DNA of 64,000 nt from Gilliamella sp. Pas-s25 (GCF_009795885.1 NZ_WTEV01000012.1:1-64000); one strand, 5' to 3'; shown: positions 1 to 9,960, counted from the first letter of the stretch. A program made the numbers and translations. Notes: generated by a model from the sequence alone, not told the origin.

Positions 1-97
1 TCTTATTCATATTTGTTCCTTTTTTAGTGGTGATAAGTTTACCTTACCCCTTAAAAAAGTTGTATGAATTAGTGTAGCCGATCCATTAAAGCCTAAA

Positions 98-691
98 TTG
101 CGGTTTAAGAAGTTTGAGGGGGATAGTCATTGGAATATTATTCAATTAGGAGATATATCTGATATTATCGGTGGTGGAACGCCCAGTACAAGTGTTAACG
201 CTTTTTGGAATGGTGATATAGATTGGTATTCTCCAACAGAAATTGGAGAGCAAATATATCTAAATAATAGCGAAAAAAAGATTACTCAACTAGGGCTAGC
301 AAAAAGTTCTGCTAAAATTTTACCAATTGGAACGATTTTATATACTTCTAGAGCGGGTATAGGAAATACAGCTATTCTTGCTAAAGAAGGATGTACTAAT
401 CAAGGGTTTCAATCTATAGTTCCGTATAAAAATAAGCTAGATTCTTATTTCATATATTCAAGAAGTAATGAATTAAAAAAATACGGCCAGATAAAAGGTG
501 CTGGGTCAACGTTTACTGAAGTTTCAGGAAAACAAATGGCACAAATGCCAATTACATTACCAAAGCTGAGCGAACAAACCAAAATCGGTAATTTCTTTAA
601 ATTACTCGATGATAAAATCGCATTAGAACAAAAAAAATTAGATAAATTAAAAAACATCAAACAAGCTTATTTAAACGAACTGTTTGTATAA
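98..691 (+). CDS. hsdS: Half-length type I restriction specificity subunit HsdS
   Basis: Sequence-recognition subunit of a type I restriction-modification enzyme, seen as a single target-recognition domain. The start reads LRFKKFEG, a usual lead-in to an HsdS recognition domain. GGGTPST and the WYSPTEIG segment follow, and the protein ends in the conserved helix LDDKIALEQKKLDKLK that packs on HsdM. Intact HsdS proteins have two such domains in about 400-450 residues; this one has 197. The frame is blocked by TGA at 65-67, and the only candidate start is a TTG without a clear ribosome binding site, so it may be the tail of a longer broken gene or a functional half-subunit. hsdR follows 14 bases downstream. 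hsdM is not in the window and should lie upstream. Confidence 0.75.
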   Translation: MRFKKFEGDSHWNIIQLGDISDIIGGGTPSTSVNAFWNGDIDWYSPTEIGEQIYLNNSEKKITQLGLAKSSAKILPIGTILYTSRAGIGNTAILAKEGCTNQGFQSIVPYKNKLDSYFIYSRSNELKKYGQIKGAGSTFTEVSGKQMAQMPITLPKLSEQTKIGNFFKLLDDKIALEQKKLDKLKNIKQAYLNELFV

Positions 692-705
692 AAAGGAGTT
701 AAGGA

Positions 706-3700
706 ATGAGTCGGGTAGCGAAAGATGTCGCCGAAAAAACCTTTCAAGAGAATTTTGTTAAAAAATTAAAAAAACAGCAATGGCAAGCACCTGACTTTTT
801 AGATGGTAATCGACATAAAGTGACCGTTAATGATTTAGTCACCCATTGGCGGAGCGAACTCAATCGCCTAAATACCGATCAGCTTGAGGGCGTTGAATTA
901 ACCGATAACGAATTTAGCCAAGTGATGGCAAAAGTTAATCAACTCAATAACAGCTATCAAGCGGCAAAACTGCTCGCTATGGAAGAATCAAAAGGCAAAA
1001 TTGATGGTATTTATCGCGATGATAATCCGCTTGTGACACGCAAGCAAATCACCTTAACTATTTTTAAAAAAGCCGAAGTGTGTGGTGGTGACTCAAGTTA
1101 TCGTATTGCTCGCGAGGTACAAACCCCTAACGGTAACCGTTTCGATTTGGTTTTATTAATTAATGGTTTACCGTTAATTAATATTGAACAAAAACGTACT
1201 GATAAAACCCTAGACGAAGCATTTGAACAATTTAAACGTTACTATCGAGAAGGTGAATATAGCCATAATTTTATGGCTTTTTCGCAAATGATGGTGATAA
1301 ACAGCGAAATCGAAACCCGTTACTTTGCTACCCCTAAATCACTTAATGACTTTAATCCTAGCTTTGTGTTTCATTGGGCGAATAAATTCAATAAACCGAT
1401 CAATCATTGGCAACAAGTCATTGAACACTTTTTAATGATCCCAATGGCGCATCAAATGGTGGGTGACTACCTAGTTATTGATGAAGCCAAAGAGGAAGAA
1501 AACCGCCGGCATATGCTAATGCGTCCTTATCAGGTCTTTGCTTTACAAGCAGTTGAAGGTGCGGCATTTGGTTGGGATAATCCCGACAAAAAGCCACATG
1601 GCGGATTTGTTTGGCATACGACTGGTTCAGGTAAAACCATTACCAGCTTTAAAACAGCGCTATTTTTATCAACCCGAGCTTATTTTGATAAAGTGGTCTT
1701 TTTGGTCGATCGGCGTGAGCTTGATAGCCGTACCAGTGACAACTTTAAAGCCTATGCTGCCTTTGAACCTGTCACGGTTGATGATACGCACAGCACCTCG
1801 CAACTTAGAAAACACCTTAGCACCCCCAAAAATGGCATTGTGGTGACCACTATCTTTAAACTGCATAACCTAGTTAAAGCCCTTGAAGAGGGCAAAGATA
1901 GCCACTTAGCCGATAAAAAAATAGTATTTATTGTTGACGAAGCCCACCGTTCCACCATGAAGAATATGATGGGCGATATAAAAAGCCATTTTAGAATGAA
2001 TGGGCTATTTTTTGGATTTACTGGCACGCCACTTTTTGACGAAAACAAAGTTAAAGGCAAAATAAACGAAAATAGCGAAGTCATTAACACCACCGAAAAG
2101 CTATTTGGTCCAAAATTACATCAATACACCATTGATGAAGCCATTGCCGATGGTAACGTGCTCGGGTTTCATGTCGATTATATTAATACTGGCGAATTTA
2201 ATAGTTATGAAGATTTACGCGATAAACTCATCGAGCGCATCAAGATCGAAAAGCCAGAACAATCCGATCGCGAAATCGCCCGATTAGTGCATAGCTGGAG
2301 CGAAACCGAAGTTGAAAAGCAAGCCATTGATAAAGCGCTATTAGTTTATCATGATCAAACCCATATCCCCCGTGTGGTAACAGAGATTTTAAACAACTGG
2401 CAAGCACAATCCCAACGGCAACAATTTAATGCCATTTTAACCGTCGCTTATAAAGAACGGGTGATAGCCTATTATCACGAATTTAAAAAACAGCTAGCAA
2501 ACAGTCAGCAACAAATCAATATCGCTATGACCTTTAGCTTTGGTAACGAAAATGATCCAGATAATGTCGATCCTGAAATTATCAGCGCCATGTTTAACGA
2601 TTATGCAGAGTTTACTGGCATTAAGTTTATAGCAGGTGATAAAAAACATGGCGAACAAGCCTATTTTGAGGATGTAGTGGAACGAGCTACCCGTGGCGGT
2701 AGTGGTCGTAATAGTAAAAATATCGATTTAGTGATTGTTGCTGATCAGCTATTAACTGGCTATGATTCTAAACGACTAAATACCCTCTATGTTGATCGTA
2801 CCTTAAAACTACAGAGCTTAATTCAGGCTTATTCGCGCACCAATCGTGTGTTTGGTTCTAGCAAAGAATTTGGCACGATTGTTAATTTTCAAACGCCACG
2901 CCTGACCGAACAAATGGTGAATCAAGCCCTTGAACTGTATGGTAGTGGTGGTAGCAGTAGCAAAGCGATTGTAGAAACCTATGCCACTGCCGTGCGAATT
3001 TTAGCCAACGATTTTGAACAATTAGTTTTAACCTTAGCCGATCCAACCGAATGGCAATTGATTGAACATGATGACAAAAAACGAACTGAATTTAGCAAAG
3101 CCTTTAAAATAGCTGCAGACCAACTTAATACAGTGCAACAGTATTACGAGTATCAATGGGATAATGCCACTTTTGGCATGACCGAGCACCGTTGGTTGCA
3201 ATATGTCGGGGCATTTAAAAATTTAACTGCCAAAGAAAGCACTGCAAGCATGCCAACAGTCATGCCAACCCTAATCGGTAAAACTAAATTGGCGGGCACA
3301 CAGGTTATTGATGCCGCCCATATCCTTAGCTTAATTGGATCTAAAGTGACACATGTCGATGGTGTACAAACCGTTAACGACGAAACTAGGCGCATTATCT
3401 ATGAACAAATTCAAGAATTAAGCCAAATGGGCGAAGACCAGCAAGCTAAAATATTAAAGGAATTTGTCGATACTGAATTATTGACAGGCCACCTATCCAG
3501 CCAAGTTCATTTTGATCAAGCTTTTACTGATTGGAAAAACGATAAAATCAAACATGCCGCAAACGAATTTGCCAACGAATGGGGCATTGATAGCAAGCTG
3601 TTAACCAAAGCATTGCTTGAGTTTGATCTGTCACAATCAGATGTTGTTCCTTATTTTGCTGAGATCATTGAAAGTGTTGACTTAAACCGAACCAGTAAAA

Positions 3701-3786
3701 AGGTGGATAGTTTATTTATGCTCAATATCGCCTTACATGACGAACTTCCACGTTGGATGACTGAGATTAAACAGCAATTTAGTTGA
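706..3786 (+). CDS. hsdR: Type I restriction enzyme R subunit HsdR
   Basis: ATP-dependent DNA translocase and nuclease subunit of a type I restriction enzyme. The N-terminal PD-(D/E)XK nuclease is visible as D147, E161 and K163 (IEQKR). The SF2 motor follows with Walker A HTTGSGKT (K310), DEAH box at 411-414 and motif III FTGTP. Later come LLTGYDSK and the QAYSRTNR motif VI. The length of 1026 residues fits the family. AAGGAGTTAAGG sits just before the ATG. It is in the same transcription unit as the HsdS fragment. With no complete hsdS or hsdM visible, whether the system works cannot be judged here. Confidence 0.95.
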   Translation: MSRVAKDVAEKTFQENFVKKLKKQQWQAPDFLDGNRHKVTVNDLVTHWRSELNRLNTDQLEGVELTDNEFSQVMAKVNQLNNSYQAAKLLAMEESKGKIDGIYRDDNPLVTRKQITLTIFKKAEVCGGDSSYRIAREVQTPNGNRFDLVLLINGLPLINIEQKRTDKTLDEAFEQFKRYYREGEYSHNFMAFSQMMVINSEIETRYFATPKSLNDFNPSFVFHWANKFNKPINHWQQVIEHFLMIPMAHQMVGDYLVIDEAKEEENRRHMLMRPYQVFALQAVEGAAFGWDNPDKKPHGGFVWHTTGSGKTITSFKTALFLSTRAYFDKVVFLVDRRELDSRTSDNFKAYAAFEPVTVDDTHSTSQLRKHLSTPKNGIVVTTIFKLHNLVKALEEGKDSHLADKKIVFIVDEAHRSTMKNMMGDIKSHFRMNGLFFGFTGTPLFDENKVKGKINENSEVINTTEKLFGPKLHQYTIDEAIADGNVLGFHVDYINTGEFNSYEDLRDKLIERIKIEKPEQSDREIARLVHSWSETEVEKQAIDKALLVYHDQTHIPRVVTEILNNWQAQSQRQQFNAILTVAYKERVIAYYHEFKKQLANSQQQINIAMTFSFGNENDPDNVDPEIISAMFNDYAEFTGIKFIAGDKKHGEQAYFEDVVERATRGGSGRNSKNIDLVIVADQLLTGYDSKRLNTLYVDRTLKLQSLIQAYSRTNRVFGSSKEFGTIVNFQTPRLTEQMVNQALELYGSGGSSSKAIVETYATAVRILANDFEQLVLTLADPTEWQLIEHDDKKRTEFSKAFKIAADQLNTVQQYYEYQWDNATFGMTEHRWLQYVGAFKNLTAKESTASMPTVMPTLIGKTKLAGTQVIDAAHILSLIGSKVTHVDGVQTVNDETRRIIYEQIQELSQMGEDQQAKILKEFVDTELLTGHLSSQVHFDQAFTDWKNDKIKHAANEFANEWGIDSKLLTKALLEFDLSQSDVVPYFAEIIESVDLNRTSKKVDSLFMLNIALHDELPRWMTEIKQQFS

Positions 3787-3847
3787 TTGCTCTAAAATAA
3801 AACTAAGCAATTAAAAAATTATGTTAATTACAATTGGATGATTATTT

Positions 3848-4951
3848 ATGGCTTACTACACCAATATCTTTTCACCAGAAACGTATCAAGCTTTTACGCG
3901 TTCAGATAAAACAGTATCCGGTTTTCGGGTTCGACAAAAATCACTGACAGAAAGAATAAAAGCTGGTGATATTTTTGTTTGTTATCTCACTAGATTATCT
4001 CGCTGGTGCGGCCTGCTTGAAGTAGTTGACGGCCCTTATGAAGATAGCACGCCACTTTTTTTAGCATCCGATGATCCTTTTACTATCCGTTTTCATGTTC
4101 GGGCTAAAGTGTGGTTACCATTAATCCAAGCCATTCCTATTCATTCTGACCAAATTTGGCAACAGCTTTCTTTTACTCAAAAAATCGAAAAAAACGGTAA
4201 GGGATGGACCGGATTGCTGCGTAATAGTTTAAATAAAATAAACGAAAAAGATGGTAAATTATTAACAAACTGCCTATTACAACAAAATAATCTAACTACT
4301 GATTATCCTCTTAATGAACAAGATCAAAAGAAATTAAAAACCCATACCGTCAATCGAACTGATAAAGTGGTTGAGGTTTCGGTTCCGAATGATAGTGAGC
4401 TGGTTGATGACGATGCGCCAATCCAAAACCCAGAGGTACGCGAATCAATCAAAATGCAAGCATTACTTGCCCAAATTGGTGCCTGTATGGGGATGAAGAT
4501 TTGGCTACCTAAAGCCGATCGTAGTCGCGTATTAAAAGAGTGGAAAAACGGTACCGAAGCATTATTAGAAAAATTACCGCTTAATTATGACGAAACGACT
4601 TTAAGTACCATTGAACAAATCGATGTAATTTGGTTAAAAGGGCGTTCTATCACCCGCGCATTTGAGGTCGAACATACCACTTCGGTTTACTCTGGTATTT
4701 TACGCATGGCGGATTTACTTGCCTTACAACCCAATATGAATATTAATCTTCATATTGTCGCCCCAGATAGTCGGCAGGAAAAAGTATTTCAAGAGATCCG
4801 CCGCCCAGTATTTTCATTACTGGAAAGTGGTCCTCTTTTTGAACGTTGTAGCTATATTCCTTACCGCAATTTAAAAACCCTTAGTAAAGTCAAGCATTTA
4901 GACCGTATGACTGATGCAGTATTAGAAGATTATACGGAGCACGAGGAGTAA
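3848..4951 (+). CDS. Predicted EVE-like domain / PD-(D/E)XK nuclease fusion
   Basis: Two-part protein of 367 residues. Residues 1 to about 110 (MAYYTNIFSPETYQAF, VSGFRVRQ, IKAGDIFVCYLTRLSRWCGLLEV) look like an EVE/PUA-type fold, a family known to bind modified bases in DNA or RNA. The C-terminal part carries a nuclease-like core: D259 in IDVIWL, then FEVEHTTSVYSG with E273 and E275, resembling the D...ExK/ExE pattern of PD-(D/E)XK enzymes. The two parts are joined by a polar linker at about 150-200. It follows hsdR by 61 bases on the same strand, as accessory defence genes often do. My inference is a modification-dependent restriction enzyme. Domain assignment rests on motif reading only. Confidence 0.7.
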   Translation: MAYYTNIFSPETYQAFTRSDKTVSGFRVRQKSLTERIKAGDIFVCYLTRLSRWCGLLEVVDGPYEDSTPLFLASDDPFTIRFHVRAKVWLPLIQAIPIHSDQIWQQLSFTQKIEKNGKGWTGLLRNSLNKINEKDGKLLTNCLLQQNNLTTDYPLNEQDQKKLKTHTVNRTDKVVEVSVPNDSELVDDDAPIQNPEVRESIKMQALLAQIGACMGMKIWLPKADRSRVLKEWKNGTEALLEKLPLNYDETTLSTIEQIDVIWLKGRSITRAFEVEHTTSVYSGILRMADLLALQPNMNINLHIVAPDSRQEKVFQEIRRPVFSLLESGPLFERCSYIPYRNLKTLSKVKHLDRMTDAVLEDYTEHEE

Positions 4952-5160
4952 TAGAAATCTAGAGAGCCAAACTAAATTATAAACATAGGTCTGAGGATAT
5001 AGCGTATAGATATAATTTATAAAACAAACCTATTATACTCTGCGCCTAGTTTAGCTTAATAGGATAATTTACAATAATTTTTAATTATTAATAAAGAGAA
5101 TGATGAATTTTAAATACTATTTTTAAGATTTGAATATATTGATAATATATGGGAGGAATG
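4952..5160. other. Intergenic region with imperfect inverted repeat
   Basis: About 200 bases without a gene. A 10-base arm at 4965-4974 pairs 9/10 with 5047-5056, and AAATTATA just inside pairs with TATAATTT near 5021-5028, so an imperfect long hairpin is possible. No T-tract follows. A Shine-Dalgarno GGGAGG lies at 5151-5156. Confidence 0.35.
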
Positions 5161-6087
5161 ATGGACTCAGCTCGCGATAAGTTAACCAAAATAATTATTG
5201 AGGCCGAAACATTATGCCAATTAGATTATGTTGATCCTAAAAGTTATGAATGCTGGGGATGTGGTATTGATATGGTGCCACGTTCATGGAAAAAAGAAAA
5301 TAAAATGCGCGCAAATTTTGCCAAGCATCCAAATCAATCACACGCGAAAGATTGTGATGCAGATGCTGAAGAGAAAATTGTTGAGCAAGGGCTAGGTAAA
5401 AAACAAAGTATCAGAAGTATATTAGAAAAAACACCAGGGTTATCTCCTTCCAGCCTAGTACTCATTGAACACAGAGAGCATATCGGCACTTCTTCAGATT
5501 TAAATAATAAAACGACACGATCATTCGACAATTCAGACAAACAAAATAAAGTGCTAAATACAGATGTCGATAAAAAATCTAGGCGCCCTGCAAATACTAT
5601 TCGTCCAATATGTAGAGCCTTTATCAATTTTCCCTACGATCGAAATATGTCTTTAAGTATTCCTGGAATTGAAGGCGATAATTATATAAAAATTTTTAAG
5701 AAGTTATCCCATAAAAAAATTGAAAAGTATGCAGAAAAGAAAATCTTTTATTCTTCATTATTGCTCTGGGAAAAAATCAACTACAATGATAATTTATTAA
5801 TTATACCTTTAACGGCAGGAATTTGGATTAATAATAAGCCAGATTGTACTTATAAAATTAAGATTGATTGGTCTGCATGGTCTAAAGCTAAAAAAACAAG
5901 ACTACTAAATGAAATAGAACTAGCACAACAAGACGCTAGACAATTAAAAAAAGAAGGGAACACTAAAGAGTACACTTGGATTTTTTTTATTGGTGAACAA
6001 GATAAAGACAATTTCGATACTTTTCATGTCAACGACAATAGATTAATTTGCTCTATTATTGGGCATATTATTTATCCAGAGTTTTAG
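5161..6087 (+). CDS. Unknown protein with CoiA-like zinc-binding N-terminus
   Basis: I do not recognise a named family for the whole protein. Near the N-terminus it has CWGC, then NFAKHPNQSHAKDC, that is Cys-x2-Cys followed by His, His and Cys with FAKH spacing. This resembles the zinc-binding head of CoiA-like proteins, which often precedes a nuclease domain. No catalytic nuclease motif is obvious in the rest, which is mixed alpha/beta with a lysine-rich centre and a conserved-looking IDWSAW. The frame opens at an ATG at 5149, but GGGAGG lies inside that N-terminus, so ATG 5161 (or 5158) is the better start. It sits downstream of the restriction genes, which suggests a defence or DNA-processing role. 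Confidence 0.65.
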   Translation: MDSARDKLTKIIIEAETLCQLDYVDPKSYECWGCGIDMVPRSWKKENKMRANFAKHPNQSHAKDCDADAEEKIVEQGLGKKQSIRSILEKTPGLSPSSLVLIEHREHIGTSSDLNNKTTRSFDNSDKQNKVLNTDVDKKSRRPANTIRPICRAFINFPYDRNMSLSIPGIEGDNYIKIFKKLSHKKIEKYAEKKIFYSSLLLWEKINYNDNLLIIPLTAGIWINNKPDCTYKIKIDWSAWSKAKKTRLLNEIELAQQDARQLKKEGNTKEYTWIFFIGEQDKDNFDTFHVNDNRLICSIIGHIIYPEF

Positions 6088-6346
6088 TAAAAATAAATTA
6101 ATTATTTTAATAAAACTATTTTATTTTTTAACATAGAGTCGCAGTAATAACCTTACTCTTTTGTATAAAGCTTGCGAATCCTGATAAAAATCGCTTAGGT
6201 ATAGCAGTAGTCAGGTTTCTGGCGTATTCGGTTTTGACGAAAACGAAAATACGGATAAAAACGTTTAGGTAGGTATGTTTATGTAAAAAAATAGTACATA
6301 TTTACTCAATAGTGTTTAAAAATGGCGCGGTTGAGTTAAATAGGTA
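6088..6346. other. Intergenic region with short direct repeat
   Basis: No gene seen. A short direct repeat, GATAAAAATCGCTTAGGTA at 6183-6201 and GATAAAAACGTTTAGGTA at 6254-6271, differs by one deletion and one substitution. A small inverted repeat GTTTT/AAAAC is at 6231-6244. Confidence 0.4.
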
Positions 6347-6374
6347 TTGCTTTATTATTTTATTACTATAAGAT
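6347..6374 (+). promoter_or_regulatory. Probable promoter of the initiator tRNA
   Basis: TTGCTT at 6347-6352 and TAAGAT at 6369-6374 are separated by 16 bases, with the tRNA start 14 bases further on. It is the best sigma-70-like match before the tRNA. Confidence 0.45.
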
Positions 6375-6388
6375 AACTATCTCTTTGA

Positions 6389-6465
<77 letters not shown>

Positions 6466-6470
6466 ATTCC

Positions 6471-6496
6471 TATCAATCCTTGATATATCCTTTTTT
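6471..6496 (+). terminator. Weak terminator after tRNA-fMet
   Basis: TATCAA/TTGATA stem with a 3-base loop, then TATCC and six Ts. The short AT-rich stem makes this a weak candidate. Confidence 0.35.
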
Positions 6497-6504
6497 CTAA
6501 ATCA

Positions 6505-7380
6505 CTATTTTGTTTTTGGTACAGCTAATAATGTTGCAACAGCTTCGCTAATGCGTCTAGCTATGTAGCTATTGTTCATGGTGTACAAATGTATCCCATC
6601 CACATTTTGTGAAACTAAATCAACAATCTGATCGATGGCATAAGCAATGCCCGCATCACGAAATGCATCAGGATGATGTTCATATTTTTCCATCATTTGT
6701 TTGAATTTTTTCGGTAGATTCACTCCACACATCGATACCATGCGCTCAATTTGGTTTTTATTAGTCACTGGCATAATGCCAGCTTCGATCGGCACATTAA
6801 TGCCCATATCGTGTGCTTTATCTAAAAATGCATAAAAATAGTCATTATCAAAAAATAACTGTGAAATAAGTTGATCAGTACCCGCATTGACCTTTTCTTT
6901 TAAGTGGATCAGATCTTGTTTTAGGGTTGATGCTTCAAGATGTCCTTCTGGATAACATGCACCAATCACGTTAAAATCACCGTTTTCTTTAATAAATGTC
7001 ACCAGTTCGCTAGCGTATCGAAAATCATCTTTGGGCGATACATTCGGACTGATGTCACCACGCAAAGCAAGCACATTATCAATCCCTGCACATTTAAGAT
7101 CGTGTAGGATTTTTTGCATCTCAGCTTTGTCAAAATTAATGCCAGGTAAATGAGCGACACTTTCGATGCCATAAGTATGTTTGACTGAATGGGCAATATC
7201 AATGGTGGTTTGCCCATTTAAGCTACCACCAGCACCATAAGTGACACTAATAAAATCAGGTTTAAAATAACCAAGCTCTCGTAGTGTGCTGTAAATGGTT
7301 TCTAAAGGTGATGTTTTTTTAGGGGGAAAAACTTCAAAAGAGAACACCGTTTTTTTATTAAATAATAGATTTGTTTTCAT
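6505..7380 (-). CDS. metF: Methylenetetrahydrofolate reductase MetF
   Basis: Reduces 5,10-methylene-THF to 5-methyl-THF with a bound FAD, supplying methyl groups to methionine synthase. The start has FSFEVFPPKKT, and SVTYGAGGS, ALRGDIS, GACYPEGH and LFFDNDYF follow, all expected of this TIM-barrel family. About 291 residues is normal. The start is drawn at ATG 7380 because GGA lies 8 bases upstream; ATG 7389 is also possible. AHLPGIN replaces the common AHLTC segment, and overall the protein reads more like short Firmicute-type MetF than E. coli MetF. It follows metE with 123 bases between them that hold a hairpin. Confidence 0.93.
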   Translation of the reverse strand: MKTNLLFNKKTVFSFEVFPPKKTSPLETIYSTLRELGYFKPDFISVTYGAGGSLNGQTTIDIAHSVKHTYGIESVAHLPGINFDKAEMQKILHDLKCAGIDNVLALRGDISPNVSPKDDFRYASELVTFIKENGDFNVIGACYPEGHLEASTLKQDLIHLKEKVNAGTDQLISQLFFDNDYFYAFLDKAHDMGINVPIEAGIMPVTNKNQIERMVSMCGVNLPKKFKQMMEKYEHHPDAFRDAGIAYAIDQIVDLVSQNVDGIHLYTMNNSYIARRISEAVATLLAVPKTK

Positions 7381-7418
7381 TTTTATCATCCATTCGTTAT
7401 ATCACTTATTTTCCTTAT

Positions 7419-7456
7419 TGACATTTCCGCCGCCAAAATAGGCAGCGGAATTGTCA
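7419..7456. promoter_or_regulatory. Strong hairpin between metE and metF
   Basis: Arms 7419-7434 and 7441-7456 pair at 14 of 16 positions around the loop AAAATA. The stem is GC-rich for this genome. No T-tract follows on either strand, so it is not a standard terminator. On the minus-strand transcript it lies between metE and metF and could be an RNA processing or stability element, or slow metF expression. Confidence 0.6.
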
Positions 7457-7512
7457 GGCTCGTAAAGTACGATGTCTTAGTAAATAAACTCAGTTCTTTG
7501 TAAAAATAGTGC

Positions 7513-9786
7513 TTAATTCAGTGTTTTCCTTACTGCTAATGTAGCCTCAACAAGATGCTGTAAGCTTTCAACCACTTCTTTTTCACCGCGCGTTTTTAAA
7601 CCACAGTCTGGATTAATCCATAATTTTTGTTTATCAATCTTCGCCAGTAATTTTTCGATCGTTGCTTTAATTTCAGCAACAGGCGGAACACGTGGCGAAT
7701 GGATATCGTAAACACCTGGTCCAACTTCGGTTTTAAAATTATTGGCATTGAGCACATCAATTAATTGTAGATTAGAGCGAGAAGCTTCGAACGAAATTAC
7801 ATCGGCATCCATTGCATCAATATCTTTAATAATGTCAGCAAATTCGCTATAACACATATGTGTATGAATTTGGGTATCGGCTTGGACTTTGCTGTGTACT
7901 AATCTAAATGCTGGAATCGCCCAATCAAGATATTCACTGTTCCAATCCGCTTTACGCAGTGGTAATTTTTCTTTTAACGCGGCTTCGTCAATTTGGATAA
8001 TCTTAATGCCAGCAGCTTCAAGATCTAACACTTCATCACCAATGGCCAATCCAATTTGGAATACTGATTCTTTTTGCGAAATATCTTCACGTGGGAATGA
8101 CCAGTTAAGAATCGTTACCGGCCCTGTTAACATTCCTTTAACTGGTTTATCAGTCAGACTTTGTGCATATTTTGAATATTCAACCGTAATCGGTTTAGAC
8201 CGTGAAATATCACCCCAAACAATCGGTGGCTTAACGCAACGTGTACCGTAAGATTGCACCCAAGCTTTTTCGGTAAACACAAAGCCATTTAAGCTTTCAC
8301 CAAAATATTCGACCATGTCATTACGTTCAAATTCACCATGAACTAACACGTCAATGCCAATTTCTTCTTGCAATTTAATACACTCAGCTATTTTTTGTTG
8401 ATTAAATTCAGTGTATTGATTCAAGCAAATTTCGCCTTTTTTGAATTTAGCACGATTTAAACGCACATCAGGTGTTTGCGGGAATGATCCAATGGTTGTA
8501 GTTGGTAATAGTGGTAAGTTAAAGGCTTTCTTCTGCGCCGCTTCACGCACTGAAAACTCTGGTAAACGGGTAAAATCAGACGCATTTAATGCCGCCACTT
8601 TTTGGCGAACTGCGTGGTTTGCACCTTCACGTTCACGGGTAAATAGTGTTTGATTGGCTTTATAAGCGGCATTATTTTCAGGATTTACTTCTTTAAATAA
8701 CAGACCAAGTTCAGCAAGCTCTTGTAGCTTTTCTTGGGCAAAAGCAAAGTAAGCACGTTGTTGAATGGTTAATTTTGTTTCATTTTGCAATGTATAAGGA
8801 ACATGCAGTAATGAACAAGACGTATTAATGACAATATTTGTGGCTTTTTGTTTGATTTTACCAAGTAAAGCTAAAGTTTTTTGGTAATTGTTTTTCCAGA
8901 TATTTTTGCCATTAACAACACCGGCAAATAATACTTTATCAGCAGGGAAGCCATTATTTTCAAGTAAAGCTAATGATTGCTTACCTTCGACAAAATCAAG
9001 CCCAATACCATCAAAAGGCAGTGCCACTAATTCTTTATAACAATCACGCACATCACCAAAATAGGTTTGCAGAACAATTTTGGTGTTACCTTTAACCGAT
9101 AAAATCGCTTGATAAAGTTCGGTAAATAAAGCGATATCGTCTTTATTTAGATCGGTCACTAAAATTGGCTCATCAATTTGGATCCATTCAGCGCCAAGCG
9201 TTGTGAATTTTTGGATGATCGCTTGATAAGCTTTAATGATATCCGCTTTAAAATCACCAAGCTGTTTTTTACCTAAATACTGCGCTAATTTAAAAAAGGT
9301 TAATGCACCAATCACAACTGGCTTGGTTTGCACGCCTAGCGCTTTAGCTTCTTGATATTCGTCAAAAGGTTTGGTACCTGTTAACTTAATTTGCACTGAA
9401 TCTTCTATTTCAGGTACTAAATAGTGGTAATTGGTATTGAACCATTTTTTCATAGCCAGTGCACGCACATCACCTTTTTCGCCCTGATAACCACGTGCCA
9501 TGGCAAAATAACGGTCAAGTTCAGGTAAACCTAAATCTTGGTAACGTTTTGGAATAACATTAAGTAAACACGCTGTATCTAACACCGCATCATAGAATGA
9601 AAAATCATTCGATGAAATAAAAGCAATTTTTTGCGCGGCTTGCTGTTTTAAATGCTCAGCTCGTAACGCTTTGGCTTCGTTTAATAGTTCCGCTTGGGTT
9701 TTATTACCTTTAAAATAAGCTTCTGTTGCAAATTTAAGTTCACGAAGCTTACCCACTCGAGGGTATCCAATAACAGCAGTATTCAT
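7513..9786 (-). CDS. metE: Cobalamin-independent methionine synthase MetE
   Basis: Transfers the methyl group of 5-methyl-THF (polyglutamate) to homocysteine to make methionine, without vitamin B12. The 757 residues match the family length of about 753. The N-terminal homologous barrel begins [12 protein letters not shown]. The catalytic half shows [25 protein letters not shown] and the zinc ligands H643 and C645 in THMCYSEF and C728 in [21 protein letters not shown] precedes the ATG. metF lies downstream on the same strand, so the two genes provide and use 5-methyl-THF together. Neither metR nor a clear MetJ box array is next to it. Confidence 0.97.
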   Translation of the reverse strand: MNTAVIGYPRVGKLRELKFATEAYFKGNKTQAELLNEAKALRAEHLKQQAAQKIAFISSNDFSFYDAVLDTACLLNVIPKRYQDLGLPELDRYFAMARGYQGEKGDVRALAMKKWFNTNYHYLVPEIEDSVQIKLTGTKPFDEYQEAKALGVQTKPVVIGALTFFKLAQYLGKKQLGDFKADIIKAYQAIIQKFTTLGAEWIQIDEPILVTDLNKDDIALFTELYQAILSVKGNTKIVLQTYFGDVRDCYKELVALPFDGIGLDFVEGKQSLALLENNGFPADKVLFAGVVNGKNIWKNNYQKTLALLGKIKQKATNIVINTSCSLLHVPYTLQNETKLTIQQRAYFAFAQEKLQELAELGLLFKEVNPENNAAYKANQTLFTREREGANHAVRQKVAALNASDFTRLPEFSVREAAQKKAFNLPLLPTTTIGSFPQTPDVRLNRAKFKKGEICLNQYTEFNQQKIAECIKLQEEIGIDVLVHGEFERNDMVEYFGESLNGFVFTEKAWVQSYGTRCVKPPIVWGDISRSKPITVEYSKYAQSLTDKPVKGMLTGPVTILNWSFPREDISQKESVFQIGLAIGDEVLDLEAAGIKIIQIDEAALKEKLPLRKADWNSEYLDWAIPAFRLVHSKVQADTQIHTHMCYSEFADIIKDIDAMDADVISFEASRSNLQLIDVLNANNFKTEVGPGVYDIHSPRVPPVAEIKATIEKLLAKIDKQKLWINPDCGLKTRGEKEVVESLQHLVEATLAVRKTLN

Positions 9787-9960
9787 TTTTATTTCCTTTT
9801 ATCCATTTTCTTATAGTGATAAAAAGATAACAAAAAAAATAGATATTGAATAATTCTAGTTTTTTATGGATTGCTATAGTTTTTAACTATAACAACTAAA
9901 ATAAAAAATCCCACTATTTAAATAGTAGGATTGAACATAAACAGATGAAAGCTAAGCCAG
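9787..9960. promoter_or_regulatory. metE upstream region with inverted repeat
   Basis: Contains the perfect inverted repeat TATAGTT/AACTATA at 9875-9891 around TTT, and a GAATAATTC palindrome near 9847. Either could be an operator for metE, but neither matches the E. coli MetR or MetJ consensus well. Confidence 0.3.

Noticed and set aside
9787-9944. SAM riboswitch or MetJ box array before metE
   Set aside because: No SAM riboswitch core and no repeated AGACGTCT-like boxes; only small unrelated inverted repeats.
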